This document shows, piece by piece, positions 37,206-46,669 of a DNA stretch of 64,000 nucleotides. The stretch's first letter is position 1, and the number at the start of each line of letters is the position of its first letter. The translations under genes were made by a program, and so were the position numbers. This stretch comes from Malaya genurostris (Eukaryota > Arthropoda > Insecta > Diptera > Culicidae). A model generated the notes under the pieces. That model was not told where the DNA came from. It did not search any database and saw only the letters and a list, made by a program, of their open reading frames with translations. The stretch spans positions 103,011,698 to 103,075,697 of the forward strand of contig NC_080572.1 in NCBI RefSeq assembly GCF_030247185.1, given 5' to 3'.

Positions 37206-37955
37206 TGTTCACCAAACAATTTTTTTTCAAAAATATTTTCTTAATCTTACGAAATTTCTAATTTATTTCCAATGATGCTCAGAAGACAAACGTGAGGAGA
37301 CCATATCCAGGTTCACTGATTTTTTGCATGTAATCCAGTGATCGGTGGGAATCTGAAAGTAATCATTGGTTATCCTAAGTAATCTGGTAATCACTTCAGA
37401 TAATATCTCGATATAATCCAGTAATCATGAAGTAATAATCAAGTAATCAGAACGTATTTTTTTAGTTTGGATTCAAAATATCGCTATTCAAAGTTTGTGA
37501 GTAGTTTCTATTTAAACCGTACCGGATAGACCTAAGTATTTTTGTACGGCAGAGCGTATCAACTCGTTATTTTCAAATTTAAACCAGCTACATACGATAA
37601 TGTTTTTGGGACGTCGATGACCTTCTACATCGTGATTTTGTGGGAAAAGTGACCAAAACAACGAATCGTGGCTTTTTTTTCGCAATCCTGGTTTGTCCAT
37701 ATGTTAAACCTCGAAAAAAGTCCCCATGCAAAATTGGAGCTAAATCGAATATGGGCAAGGGGTGTTGTCCGGCGATTTTTTTTGATGCCAAAAGTCTTAG
37801 AGATTTAGTTTCATTAATTTTTTTTAATCGACTTTCTGGGACATAAAATTTTTGTTTTCGATATAATCTCGACGTTTCATGGAATCCTAAGACTTTTGGC
37901 ATCAAAAAATATTATGCGATGTCGGAAATTTCATTAATGATAATTTTTCAATATC
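37206..37955. other. Gene-free AT-rich stretch
   Basis: Short frames overlap on both strands without recognisable domains. The sentence-like phrase 'ggagctaaatcgaatatgggcaaggggtg' near 37,735 recurs near 45,720 ('gagctaaatcggacatgggtaaggggtg'), so an unnamed old repeat is present. Confidence 0.4.
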
Positions 37956-38252
37956 TACGAAAATCTACTAAGCGGATTAAGAAGGGATTTTTTAGATTAC
38001 CATCACTCTTCTCATTCAAATAGGCAACGCACATGTCAAGCGCCTGGTTTGAGAAATGATGCCGAGTATGTGACATAAACCATGAAGCATGCTTTTGTGA
38101 AGTATTCGAATCAATCTGAATTAATCCCTGCCAAAAATTGAGCCCAAATTAGTGTCAGAAATTGTTTAATAAAAAAATTAAACATATTATCATGAGACTG
38201 TTTTTAAGAAAGAGAAAGAGAATTATCACACCACTAGGTGGATTAAGAAGGT
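37956..38252 (+). repeat. Family B repeat, tail end, forward orientation
   Basis: 38,010-38,110 is the reverse complement of a stretch near 52,420-52,490 (gcatgcttcat.gtttatgtcacata.tcggca.catttctcaaacca), which lies in a family B copy of the opposite orientation. The end carries the shared tail word CACCACTAGGTGGATTAA (38,227-38,244). Confidence 0.6.
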
Positions 38253-38255
38253 TTA

Positions 38256-41200
38256 TTTTAGTATTGTTGGAACGAATTGAAAAACTGATCGTAACCAGGG
38301 CACCGATGCTATGATTCACTGCATTTGTCACTGTGCTAATGGGTGCTAGTATTTCTCACCTTATTTGTTTACCTAAAATTGAACCAGCATTTCAAGTCGA
38401 ACTTAAAGTGGTGATTGCAGCTTAGTGTGAATTAATCGTTTCCGTCTACTTCTACCGAAAGCATGATGCTATTAGACGGCTAAAGAGATGAAGTTTTGTA
38501 ACTGTCAACATATTTCGATGTAGTAACAACTGAAGTTATTCGGTTATTAGCTTTGTTTGAAAATAAAACTTTCTAACGGGGCCTTTTTTTTCGAAAACTT
38601 CATATATTAAGGTTCCAGATTAATTACTCCACTTACTGTGAATCTAGGAAATGAACCTATCAATTCGTAAATTATTGACTCTCACAATTCTAAATAACCC
38701 TTCCCTTTATTTATTGCAAGCCCAATCAATCTCCTCACTCACTTCTGGCAGATTTGAAGGCTCTATAACCGATAGCCAATTCCACTGCCACAGGACAAGC
38801 AAGCAATCGAAACTACATGGCTATCGATATACATTCCAAGAAAACAGGCATCCATCGGCAATTGGAGTAGAAATTGATTTCTGCCTGTAAATATTTTATT
38901 TGTACTAATTCAGGTCGGGTTTGCTTGCCGTCCGTGCTGTGAACCATTGCGAATGGTAGATAACATCAATCCTTTTGTGGTAGAGCAGTAGCTCGAGAAG
39001 GATTCCCTAATGCAGTAATTTTAATCAAGCCCATTTCTCTTAAACCCAGCAAAACGGCTTCCGTATCCTTCGGATGCTGGAACAGTGAGCTGCATCAGTT
39101 CGCGGCAATGTAGCCACCAGTGATGGATAGAATCGGGTGTTTATCTAATAAAAAGGGGAACCTTTCAATTTTCTAGAGTGAAAACGAGGAGTACGTCAAT
39201 CCTTTCGTGGTGTGGTTATTTTCTTCCAAACAGTATCAAACGAATTGGTCATACCGTGACGGGTTAAAATTAGGAGCAACCGGATGGCTCACCGAAGATG
39301 CCGTAGATTAATTATTCATTGACCTGAGTTTATCCAAACGACCTCGGGGCACGATGGTAGGTGCGTATTTGATCTGAATAAGACAGGAACTAATGTTTGT
39401 GGGTTAGGTTGTTTGATGTTTCGGTCTCAGGCAGTGAGAAATGGTTTTCTTGGGGCATAATTAGTTTGTGGTTTTATACTAAATTTATACATTGAGTGCC
39501 GTTGAATATTGCATAAGTGATTTGCTTAAACTTTGGTCGTGCAATATTGCCTTCTAACATTCTTAGAAAATCGTAAATTTACTAAGATATCTATTCCGAA
39601 TAAATTAAAAAAAAAAGTGTAAAAAGTATATTTTAAAGGATGGAGGGCTAATAGCACAATTCAAATATAAATTTTAAAAATTCTTTCGAAGTGATAAGGA
39701 TTCCATATAACACATCACTCAATAAGTCGTGTGACTACTCACAGATGGCGCTATCATTGGCAAATCCGTATGACGTTTATGAAGTATCAACTTTCCAAAG
39801 ACTATATCTGAAAATTCATGACTAGCTGAAGCTACGTTTGTCATTTTCATTGGTCTTTTTGGTTGATTCTTAGCACTCGGAAAAACTGAAACAGGACAAA
39901 AATGATCACTAAGAATTTATTTCAAGTTGGATATTTGTCAAGCTCTCAGTTGTATATTTTTTAAACACGCATATTAGCTATGTTTTACAAAGTTGGTTTA
40001 TTCAACCTCTTTCTTCAAATTCTTTTTTTTAACCTCGTTTTACAAATCCTTTCCAAAAGATATGGATTGTGCTTGAAAAGCTTCCTTGCGTTCACAGAGT
40101 ATGATTTCTTCGCTTTTGTTCCGCTGACAACTTGCCGCTGGTCACGGGACACCGAACACGAACGAATTTTCAATTTCCAAGTCCCAACTGTTTCACGATC
40201 CACTCGTGGGACTGACCTGAATTTTCCACAACCACTCTCAAAATTTTCAGTTGAAGCAATTCTTGCTTGGAAGCCGTCTCTTTTTTTATGTCATTTATTT
40301 TACCGGAAGCCATCTCGATAACCACTTGACAGATAGTAAAAAAAAAAATTTGAACAGGATTACAAAATTGTTTTGCAAAATTTTTGTCAGTTTTTACTTT
40401 TCTAATAAAACATTATACTAAGAATAAATTGTTTAATTTTTTCCAGTATAGTCTTCGTTACTGATATTTTCAATTATGGAAATATTAACGAACAAGAGAC
40501 GAAATCGTTATAGCATATTTTTTTGTGATTTACGTGAATCAATCTGGAAATTGTCAGATTTTTCTAAATTTTTGTCATTCAATACTCACCTCATGGTTTG
40601 AACTTGATTTTTCCAACAACACTAAAATCAACTTCAGCATTAATAACAACAGCAAAAGTGAGAACAACAATAACGATGACGAAATGATCGAAGATGTTGG
40701 TGATTGCCGAAAATTTGACAGAAGCTGCTATATTGCTATCTATAGTAAGCGGCAATAGTAAAATGATTCTATCGCAATTGTCAACTGCCTGTATAGAATC
40801 GGATCGCGAAACGAGAATAAGCGACCGTTTGTTGCTTCAGAGAGGATCCCCACAGCAGCGTGCTAACCTTTGATTATCAGAAATGTCATCGAGAGAAATT
40901 CGCTCTCACACTGGTGTCGATTCTATGTTAAATGAGCCATGCCAGGTTTTTGTTGTTGCGATGATTTCAATTTCTTTTTGATGGCACTGATTCAATCGTT
41001 GAAGAGTTGCCAGTGAACGTTCTTTGATACGATAAAAGCCATCCTTGGTTAGGACATAGTTTTGACTGAAATAGGAACAAGCATCTGAACCCCACACGAC
41101 GCTACTAAAAGTATTAACATCATTCTAAACTCTGGACTAACTCAAACAAATAAATTCATCTAATCTGAAACTGTCTCACCCAATCCCACAGGGTTCCTTT

Positions 41201-41550
41201 TAATTTTTTTCTATCACTGGTAAGCTTTTCTAAGCTAGCTAAGCCTGCGTAATCTCTAGTTAACTTTTTTAGTTCTGTGCAATCCTTCCTAAACCTTTTC
41301 AATCCAGCACAATCCTTTTTAAAATTGCTTAAACTGATATGTATGTGATATTTTTCTTTTTTGACTCATCAGTGCTCACACTTGCTAATCTCACACAATC
41401 TCTCCTAAACTGTTCTAAGTCTGCTAAATCATGTAAAAGTACAGACAAAATTTAGCGCCCCTTGGGTAATGGAAAAAGGATAGAAACGACATGTGGTCGT
41501 CAAGCAATCGTTCCCGCTTTTACATACCACTAGAGGGATGTTGGTTCCTT
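38256..41550. other. Long stretch without a supported gene
   Basis: Frames here are short and without motifs (for example 39,980-40,321 and 40,525-40,758). 38,900-39,370 is less AT-rich and shows phrase repetition ('gtcaatccttt.gtggt' at about 38,970 and 39,200). 41,200-41,440 repeats words of the form 'ctaa.c.tttctaa'. I see no RNA genes or transposon ends. Confidence 0.4.
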
Positions 41551-41593
41551 TTAATGATATGATCACATAACCCAATCAACAAGCCATAACAAC

Positions 41594-41694
41594 CTTTACG
41601 TTTCGTCTTAGACTCGTCAGTGCAGAGCAGTTCAAATTGAACTGCTTACTGCGAACTTAAACAGTTCAATTTGAACCGCTAAGCAGACGTAAAG
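41594..41694 (-). ncRNA. Hammerhead ribozyme (type III), unit 1
   Basis: On the minus strand: stem III CUUUACGU pairing with ACGUAAAG (8 bp, perfect), cleavage triplet GUC (cleavage expected between plus-strand 41,686 and 41,685), stem I starting UGC/GCA, then an internal loop and an 18-bp helix containing GUUCAAAUUGAAC, core CUGACGA, stem II GUC-UAA-GAC, core GAAA. Open-ended stem III defines type III. Confidence 0.88.
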
Positions 41695-41851
41695 TTATTG
41701 CTATTTGCAACACACTTGTAATAAGCACCGAAGTGCTAAGTCTTTCCTGACGTGCCGAACGAAAACAAGTTTCGACTAATACTGGCCGATTCAGATGGTC
41801 ATTTAGGGGTTAACCTTATTTTGTGCTAGGGCACATAACCAATTTCACTAT

Positions 41852-41952
41852 CTTTACGTTTCGTCTTAGACTCGTCAGTGCAGAGCAGTTCAAATTGAAC
41901 TGCTTACTGCGAACTTAAACAGTTCAATTTGAACCGCTAAGCAGACGTAAAG
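41852..41952 (-). ncRNA. Hammerhead ribozyme (type III), unit 2
   Basis: Same sequence and fold as unit 1, 258 bp further on. All conserved core positions (CUGACGA, GAAA, GUC) are present. Confidence 0.88.
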
Positions 41953-42109
41953 TTATTGCTATTTGCAACACACTTGTAATAAGCACCGAAGTGCTAAGTC
42001 TTTCCTGACGTGCCGAACGAAAACAAGTTTCGACTAATACTGGCCGATTCAGATGGTCATTTAGGGGTTAACCTTATTTTGTGCTAGGGCACATAACCAA
42101 TTTCACTAT

Positions 42110-42210
42110 CTTTACGTTTCGTCTTAGACTCGTCAGTGCAGAGCAGTTCAAATTGAACTGCTTACTGCGAACTTAAACAGTTCAATTTGAACCGCTAAGC
42201 AGACGTAAAG
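42110..42210 (-). ncRNA. Hammerhead ribozyme (type III), unit 3
   Basis: Same as unit 1; core and all three stems are intact. Confidence 0.88.
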
Positions 42211-42367
42211 TTATTGCTATTTGCAACACACTTGTAATAAGCACCGAAGTGCTAAGTCTTTCCTGACGTGCCGAACGAAAACAAGTTTCGACTAATACTG
42301 GCCGATTCAGATGGTCATTTAGGGGTTAACCTTATTTTGTGCTAGGGCACATAACCAATTTCACTAT

Positions 42368-42468
42368 CTTTACGTTTCGTCTTAGACTCGTCAGTGCAGA
42401 GCAGTTCAAATTGAACTGCTTACTGCGAACTTAAACAGTTCAATTTGAACCGCTAAGCAGACGTAAAG
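42368..42468 (-). ncRNA. Hammerhead ribozyme (type III), unit 4
   Basis: Same as unit 1; core and all three stems are intact. Confidence 0.88.
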
Positions 42469-42625
42469 TTATTGCTATTTGCAACACACTTGTAATAAGC
42501 ACCGAAGTGCTAAGTCTTTCCTGACGTGCCGAACGAAAACAAGTTTCGACTAATACTGGCCGATTCAGATGGTCATTTAGGGGTTAACCTTATTTTGTGC
42601 TAGGGCACATAACCAATTTCACTAT

Positions 42626-42726
42626 CTTTACGTTTCGTCTTAGACTCGTCAGTGCAGAGCAGTTCAAATTGAACTGCTTACTGCGAACTTAAACAGTTCA
42701 ATTTGAACCGCTAAGCAGACGTAAAG
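42626..42726 (-). ncRNA. Hammerhead ribozyme (type III), unit 5
   Basis: Same as unit 1. This unit is the innermost of the left arm. Its spacer is cut at 42,790, where the orientation switches, but the ribozyme itself is complete. Confidence 0.88.
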
Positions 42727-42899
42727 TTATTGCTATTTGCAACACACTTGTAATAAGCACCGAAGTGCTAAGTCTTTCCTGACGTGCCGAAATGACCATC
42801 TGAATCGGCCAGTATTAGTCGAAACTTGTTTTCGTTCGGCACGTCAGGAAAGACTTAGCACTTCGGTGCTTATTACAAGTGTGTTGCAAATAGCAATAA

Positions 42900-43000
42900 C
42901 TTTACGTCTGCTTAGCGGTTCAAATTGAACTGTTTAAGTTCGCAGTAAGCAGTTCAATTTGAACTGCTCTGCACTGACGAGTCTAAGACGAAACGTAAAG
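42900..43000 (+). ncRNA. Hammerhead ribozyme (type III), unit 6
   Basis: First ribozyme of the right arm, readable directly on the plus strand. Stem III 5' strand 42,900-42,907, C at 42,908 with cleavage expected after it. Stem I runs 42,909-42,973: UGC pairs with GCA at 42,971-42,973, then an internal loop UUA/UCU, then GCGGUUCAAAUUGAACUG pairs with CAGUUCAAUUUGAACUGC with one G-U pair. CUGACGA is at 42,974-42,980, stem II 42,981-42,989, GAAA 42,990-42,993, and the stem III 3' strand 42,993-43,000. Confidence 0.9.
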
Positions 43001-43157
43001 ATAGTGAAATTGGTTATGTGCCCTAGCACAAAATAAGGTTAACCCCTAAATGACCATCTGAATCGGCCAGTATTAGTCGAAACTTGTTTTCGTTCGGCAC
43101 GTCAGGAAAGACTTAGCACTTCGGTGCTTATTACAAGTGTGTTGCAAATAGCAATAA

Positions 43158-43258
43158 CTTTACGTCTGCTTAGCGGTTCAAATTGAACTGTTTAAGTTCG
43201 CAGTAAGCAGTTCAATTTGAACTGCTCTGCACTGACGAGTCTAAGACGAAACGTAAAG
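43158..43258 (+). ncRNA. Hammerhead ribozyme (type III), unit 7
   Basis: Same as unit 6; cleavage expected after 43,166. With unit 6 this defines a 258-nt monomer (42,909-43,166). Confidence 0.88.
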
Positions 43259-43415
43259 ATAGTGAAATTGGTTATGTGCCCTAGCACAAAATAAGGTTAA
43301 CCCCTAAATGACCATCTGAATCGGCCAGTATTAGTCGAAACTTGTTTTCGTTCGGCACGTCAGGAAAGACTTAGCACTTCGGTGCTTATTACAAGTGTGT
43401 TGCAAATAGCAATAA

Positions 43416-43516
43416 CTTTACGTCTGCTTAGCGGTTCAAATTGAACTGTTTAAGTTCGCAGTAAGCAGTTCAATTTGAACTGCTCTGCACTGACGAGTCT
43501 AAGACGAAACGTAAAG
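43416..43516 (+). ncRNA. Hammerhead ribozyme (type III), unit 8
   Basis: Same as unit 6; cleavage expected after 43,424. Confidence 0.88.
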
Positions 43517-43673
43517 ATAGTGAAATTGGTTATGTGCCCTAGCACAAAATAAGGTTAACCCCTAAATGACCATCTGAATCGGCCAGTATTAGTCGAAACT
43601 TGTTTTCGTTCGGCACGTCAGGAAAGACTTAGCACTTCGGTGCTTATTACAAGTGTGTTGCAAATAGCAATAA

Positions 43674-43774
43674 CTTTACGTCTGCTTAGCGGTTCAAATT
43701 GAACTGTTTAAGTTCGCAGTAAGCAGTTCAATTTGAACTGCTCTGCACTGACGAGTCTAAGACGAAACGTAAAG
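43674..43774 (+). ncRNA. Hammerhead ribozyme (type III), unit 9
   Basis: Same as unit 6; cleavage expected after 43,682. Only about 51 bp of spacer follow before the flanking direct repeat. Confidence 0.88.
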
Positions 43775-43839
43775 ATAGTGAAATTGGTTATGTGCCCTAG
43801 CACAAAATAAGGTTAACCCCTAAATAAAGCCATAACAAG

Positions 43840-44455
43840 TTTACAAAAAACCTGTTTTCTTAGCAAGTGCTGCTACAAGTTTGGTCTCTTTAGTAGTTAA
43901 AATGTTAAAATGTTGTATCAAGCATAAAAAATAGGTTAGATACGATATATTGATCGGGAAGTCACTCGTCGTGCAAGCCGTTATGATGACAGGAAACCCA
44001 AATTAATGCGATGAAGAGTCCGCCCAAATTCCACAATATGTTAGCAACAAGGAGTTAGCGACTCTACTCTCCTTGTCCAAATCGTTTCCTTCAGGTGTTA
44101 TTACTTTGCAAAATATATAATCATATAATGTTTTTAATTTTAATTGTAGCTCATTATTTTACCTACCTGTATGCTGCGTTGCTTCTGTCCATTATTTTAA
44201 TTGTATAATGCAGTTTCCTACAATGTTTTTCTAAGACTGGAATTGATATCATCTATTCCCAAATTTCCTATCTCAATCTGCAATTTTGTAAATAAAACAG
44301 GTTCTGAGGATTATGATTCACAAAGTCTTGTTTGCAATACCATTGAGCATGGTTTTCAACCGAAATTCGAGTTTTATTTTGACATTGAGCATTGGCTGTT
44401 TGACAGAATTTTATTTTCTTATATCCCCTTCTTTATAATTTTGCACACTCCATCT
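43840..44455. other. No supported gene
   Basis: This AT-rich stretch has no recognisable element or gene. The frame starting at 44,201 runs into the family A repeat and is not protein-like. Confidence 0.4.
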
Positions 44456-44459
44456 TTTT

Positions 44460-45127
44460 GCCTTTGTCATATAGAAAGGTTATGCAATCACTGTGAAAAC
44501 CGACTTTTGAACCGAGGCCCGGAGGGCCGAGTGTCATATACCATTCGACTCAATTCGTCGAGTACTCAAAAAGTCTGTGTGTATGTGTGTGTGTATGTGC
44601 TTATGTGTGTATGTAACGTTTTTTTGCACTAACATTTCTCGGATATGGCTGAACCGATTTTCACAAACTTAGATTAAAATGATAGGTCTTGTGGTCCCAT
44701 ATAAAGTTCCTGCATATTATTTGGATCCGATTTCCGGTTCCGGAGTTATGGGATAAAATGTGCAAAAAAATGAAAATATGTGTTCTTACTTTTCTCATAG
44801 ATGGCGCGACTGATTTTCACAAACTTAGGTTCAAATGAAAGGCCCTGTGGTCCCATACGTAATTCCTGAATTTCATCCGGATCCGGCAATATAGGGTAAC
44901 GTGTGTTAAAAATGTTATACCATCACTGGAAAGGGTGAAAAACCGTAAAAAGTTTTCTAAATCTTCTCCAAATGATAGTTTTTATCAGTAGACGGTCAAA
45001 CAAACCGATTTCGGTTATTCTTTCAAGAATCGAAGAAAATTATTTTGAAGAATACCACAGTATTATATATGATAGTATGATTGATATGAGAAAGGCATCA
45101 TTACACCACTAGGTGGATTAAAACAGG
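44460..45127 (+). repeat. Family A repeat, complete from head to tail
   Basis: This is the best complete short copy. Head: GCCTTTGTCATATAGAAAGG (44,460). Signature: CGAGGCCCGGAGGGCCGAG at 44,512-44,530. Then a (TG)n microsatellite (44,572-44,612), two tandem modules ending in 'ttccggttccggagtta', and the tail ATGAGAAAGGC (45,086-45,096) followed by CACCACTAGGTGGATTAAAA. The head word and ATGAGAAAGGC are inverted complements over about 11 bp, which may serve as terminal repeats. At about 670 bp it is non-coding. Confidence 0.8.
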
Positions 45128-45128
45128 T

Positions 45129-45660
45129 TTTGCTTTTCTCTATAGAAAGGTATTAGAATTGCTGGAAAACCCGACTTTCGAACGGAGCCTCGAAGACCCA
45201 TAGTGTTATATACTATTCGACTCAGTTCGACGAGATCGGAAAATGTCTGCGTGTGTGTGTATGTGTGTGCACTTTTCGAAGATATTTGAACGCGCTCAGT
45301 TTTCTCAGAGATGGCTGAAGCGATTTTACCAAACTTGGGCTCGTTTGAAAGCTACTGTCGGGCGATTGATCAAGTTCAAAGATCAAATGGTTGTGACTTT
45401 TGGTTCCGAAGATATGATTGTATAAGTGACGTAACCGACAAAAAGCGTTGTATTTTAACGCGCTCAATTTTCTCAGAGATGGTTGAACCGATTTTAACAA
45501 ACCTATGCTCGTTTGAAAGGTACTATCGGACCATTGATCAAGTTCAAAGACCAAATGGCTGTGACTTTTGGTTCCGGAGATATAATGACGTAACTGACAA
45601 GGTATAAGTGACGTAACTGACAAGGTATAAGTGACGTAACTGACAAAACACGTTGTTTTT
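45129..45660 (+). repeat. Family B repeat, forward, joined head-on to a family A tail
   Basis: The head TTTTCTCTATAGAAAGGTAT begins directly after the family A tail. The signature 'cggagcctcgaagacccatagtg' (45,184-45,206) and two modules containing 'tttctcagagatgg.tgaa.cgatttta', 'gatcaagttcaaag' and 'tgtgacttttggttcc' follow. A 23-bp minisatellite lies at its right end. Similar joins of the two families suggest related ends. Confidence 0.7.
45587..45648. repeat. 23-bp minisatellite, three copies
   Basis: GACGTAACTGACAA starts at 45,587, 45,610 and 45,633 with 'ggtataagt' between. It has expanded from a phrase normally present once per family B copy (ttataccatt...gacgtaac...gac). Confidence 0.85.
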
Positions 45661-46669
45661 ACCGCTTTAAGGAATATAAGGGTGCCAATATGTTGGGATC
45701 ACTTTTAAATGCAAAATTTGAGCTAAATCGGACATGGGTAAGGGGTGCTGCCCAGCGGTTGAAGTTTGAAAATTTTCGATCTTGAAAAAGCACCATAGGG
45801 GGGAGTCCGTTCTACTCATGGGATACTTTAGTCGAAATGATAAGAATGCAATTGATCTCGCGCTCCACCAAGCGGTGAGTGCGGTTATTTTAGAAAGTAC
45901 CGGGTACGAACCGGATTTTTTCAAATTTTTGTAAACACATATATTACTTTATTATTTATCTTTCATTAAACTTTTTCTAGGACAACACTTAGGTACCGCA
46001 TCGAACTCCCAGTGATGCCAACTCTCTAGTGTTTTCTTAAATACAAACGTTATATCAGATTAACCCCATTCGACGGTGCGTTGCTAGGGTACAGTAAAAA
46101 CAAAAGATGTTTAATAGCCTTGTAGTGTTTTGTTTTTAAATATTCTAACGATAGTGTCATTAAATGCAATGAATATACATGAAGGTACCTGCACGCGTGG
46201 TTTGTAATGTTGTAATCTTGATTCGTACATGATGACAACTTGAAGCATGCAGACTCAAATGGGATAGTTAATGGAGTTTTGAATTTTTTTAAAAAATACA
46301 TTGCTTCCAGCAAAACTTACACAAGCATATAACCCCACGTCCAATTTTTTTGCAATTCGCTTTCGCTTTATTGCGTGTTGGTGAGGACTTTTTAAAAGGC
46401 ACTTATTCGCTTTTACTCTTGTAGGAAACTTGACTTGAACATCTGTTTTCTATGCTCAGAACAATTCAAACAAATCATTCTGCGATTGGAATTGCATTTT
46501 GGAGAATTATTTCGGATGAATTGGGAAAAAATCAGTTTCAAATATTATAGCTATTTATTTGTTACAATATTAGAATTGACTTTGATAAGTTTTGATCTCC
46601 ATTGTGTCTTATTAAGTACCAAGGAGAATATCATTTTGATCCCTACTATTTATATTACACTCTCACATA
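45661..46669. other. Intergenic stretch downstream of the protease gene
   Basis: No gene is supported. 45,690-45,760 shares a phrase with 37,715-37,770. A minus-strand AATAAA (plus TTTATT at 46,554-46,559) lies about 110 bp past the protease stop codon and is a plausible polyadenylation signal for it. Confidence 0.5.

Larger units (their letters stand above)
41593..43826. mobile_element. Inverted array of nine 258-bp hammerhead-ribozyme units (retrozyme-like)
   Basis: Five head-to-tail units (starts at 41,595, 41,853, 42,111, 42,369 and 42,627, spacing exactly 258 bp) are followed at 42,790/42,791 by four units in reverse orientation (ribozyme ends at 43,000, 43,258, 43,516 and 43,774). By eye the units look identical. 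The whole is flanked by the 12-bp direct repeat AAGCCATAACAA (41,581-41,592 and 43,827-43,838), which looks like a target-site duplication. In each unit the strand reading away from the centre contains a type III hammerhead motif. There is no protein-coding capacity, so any mobility would depend on enzymes supplied in trans. The arms form a palindrome of about 1 kb each side with an unpaired central loop of about 46 nt. An assembly artefact is possible. Confidence 0.85.

Noticed and set aside
42737..42928. 63-codon frame across the array centre
   Set aside because: Crosses the inversion point of the ribozyme array; no protein similarity.
41593..43826. CRISPR-like array
   Set aside because: Spacers between the repeats are identical, units are 258 bp and inverted, and the DNA is eukaryotic.
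45222..45623. 133-codon minus frame and its plus-strand partner
   Set aside because: Both lie across the family B repeat and translate its recurrent phrases.
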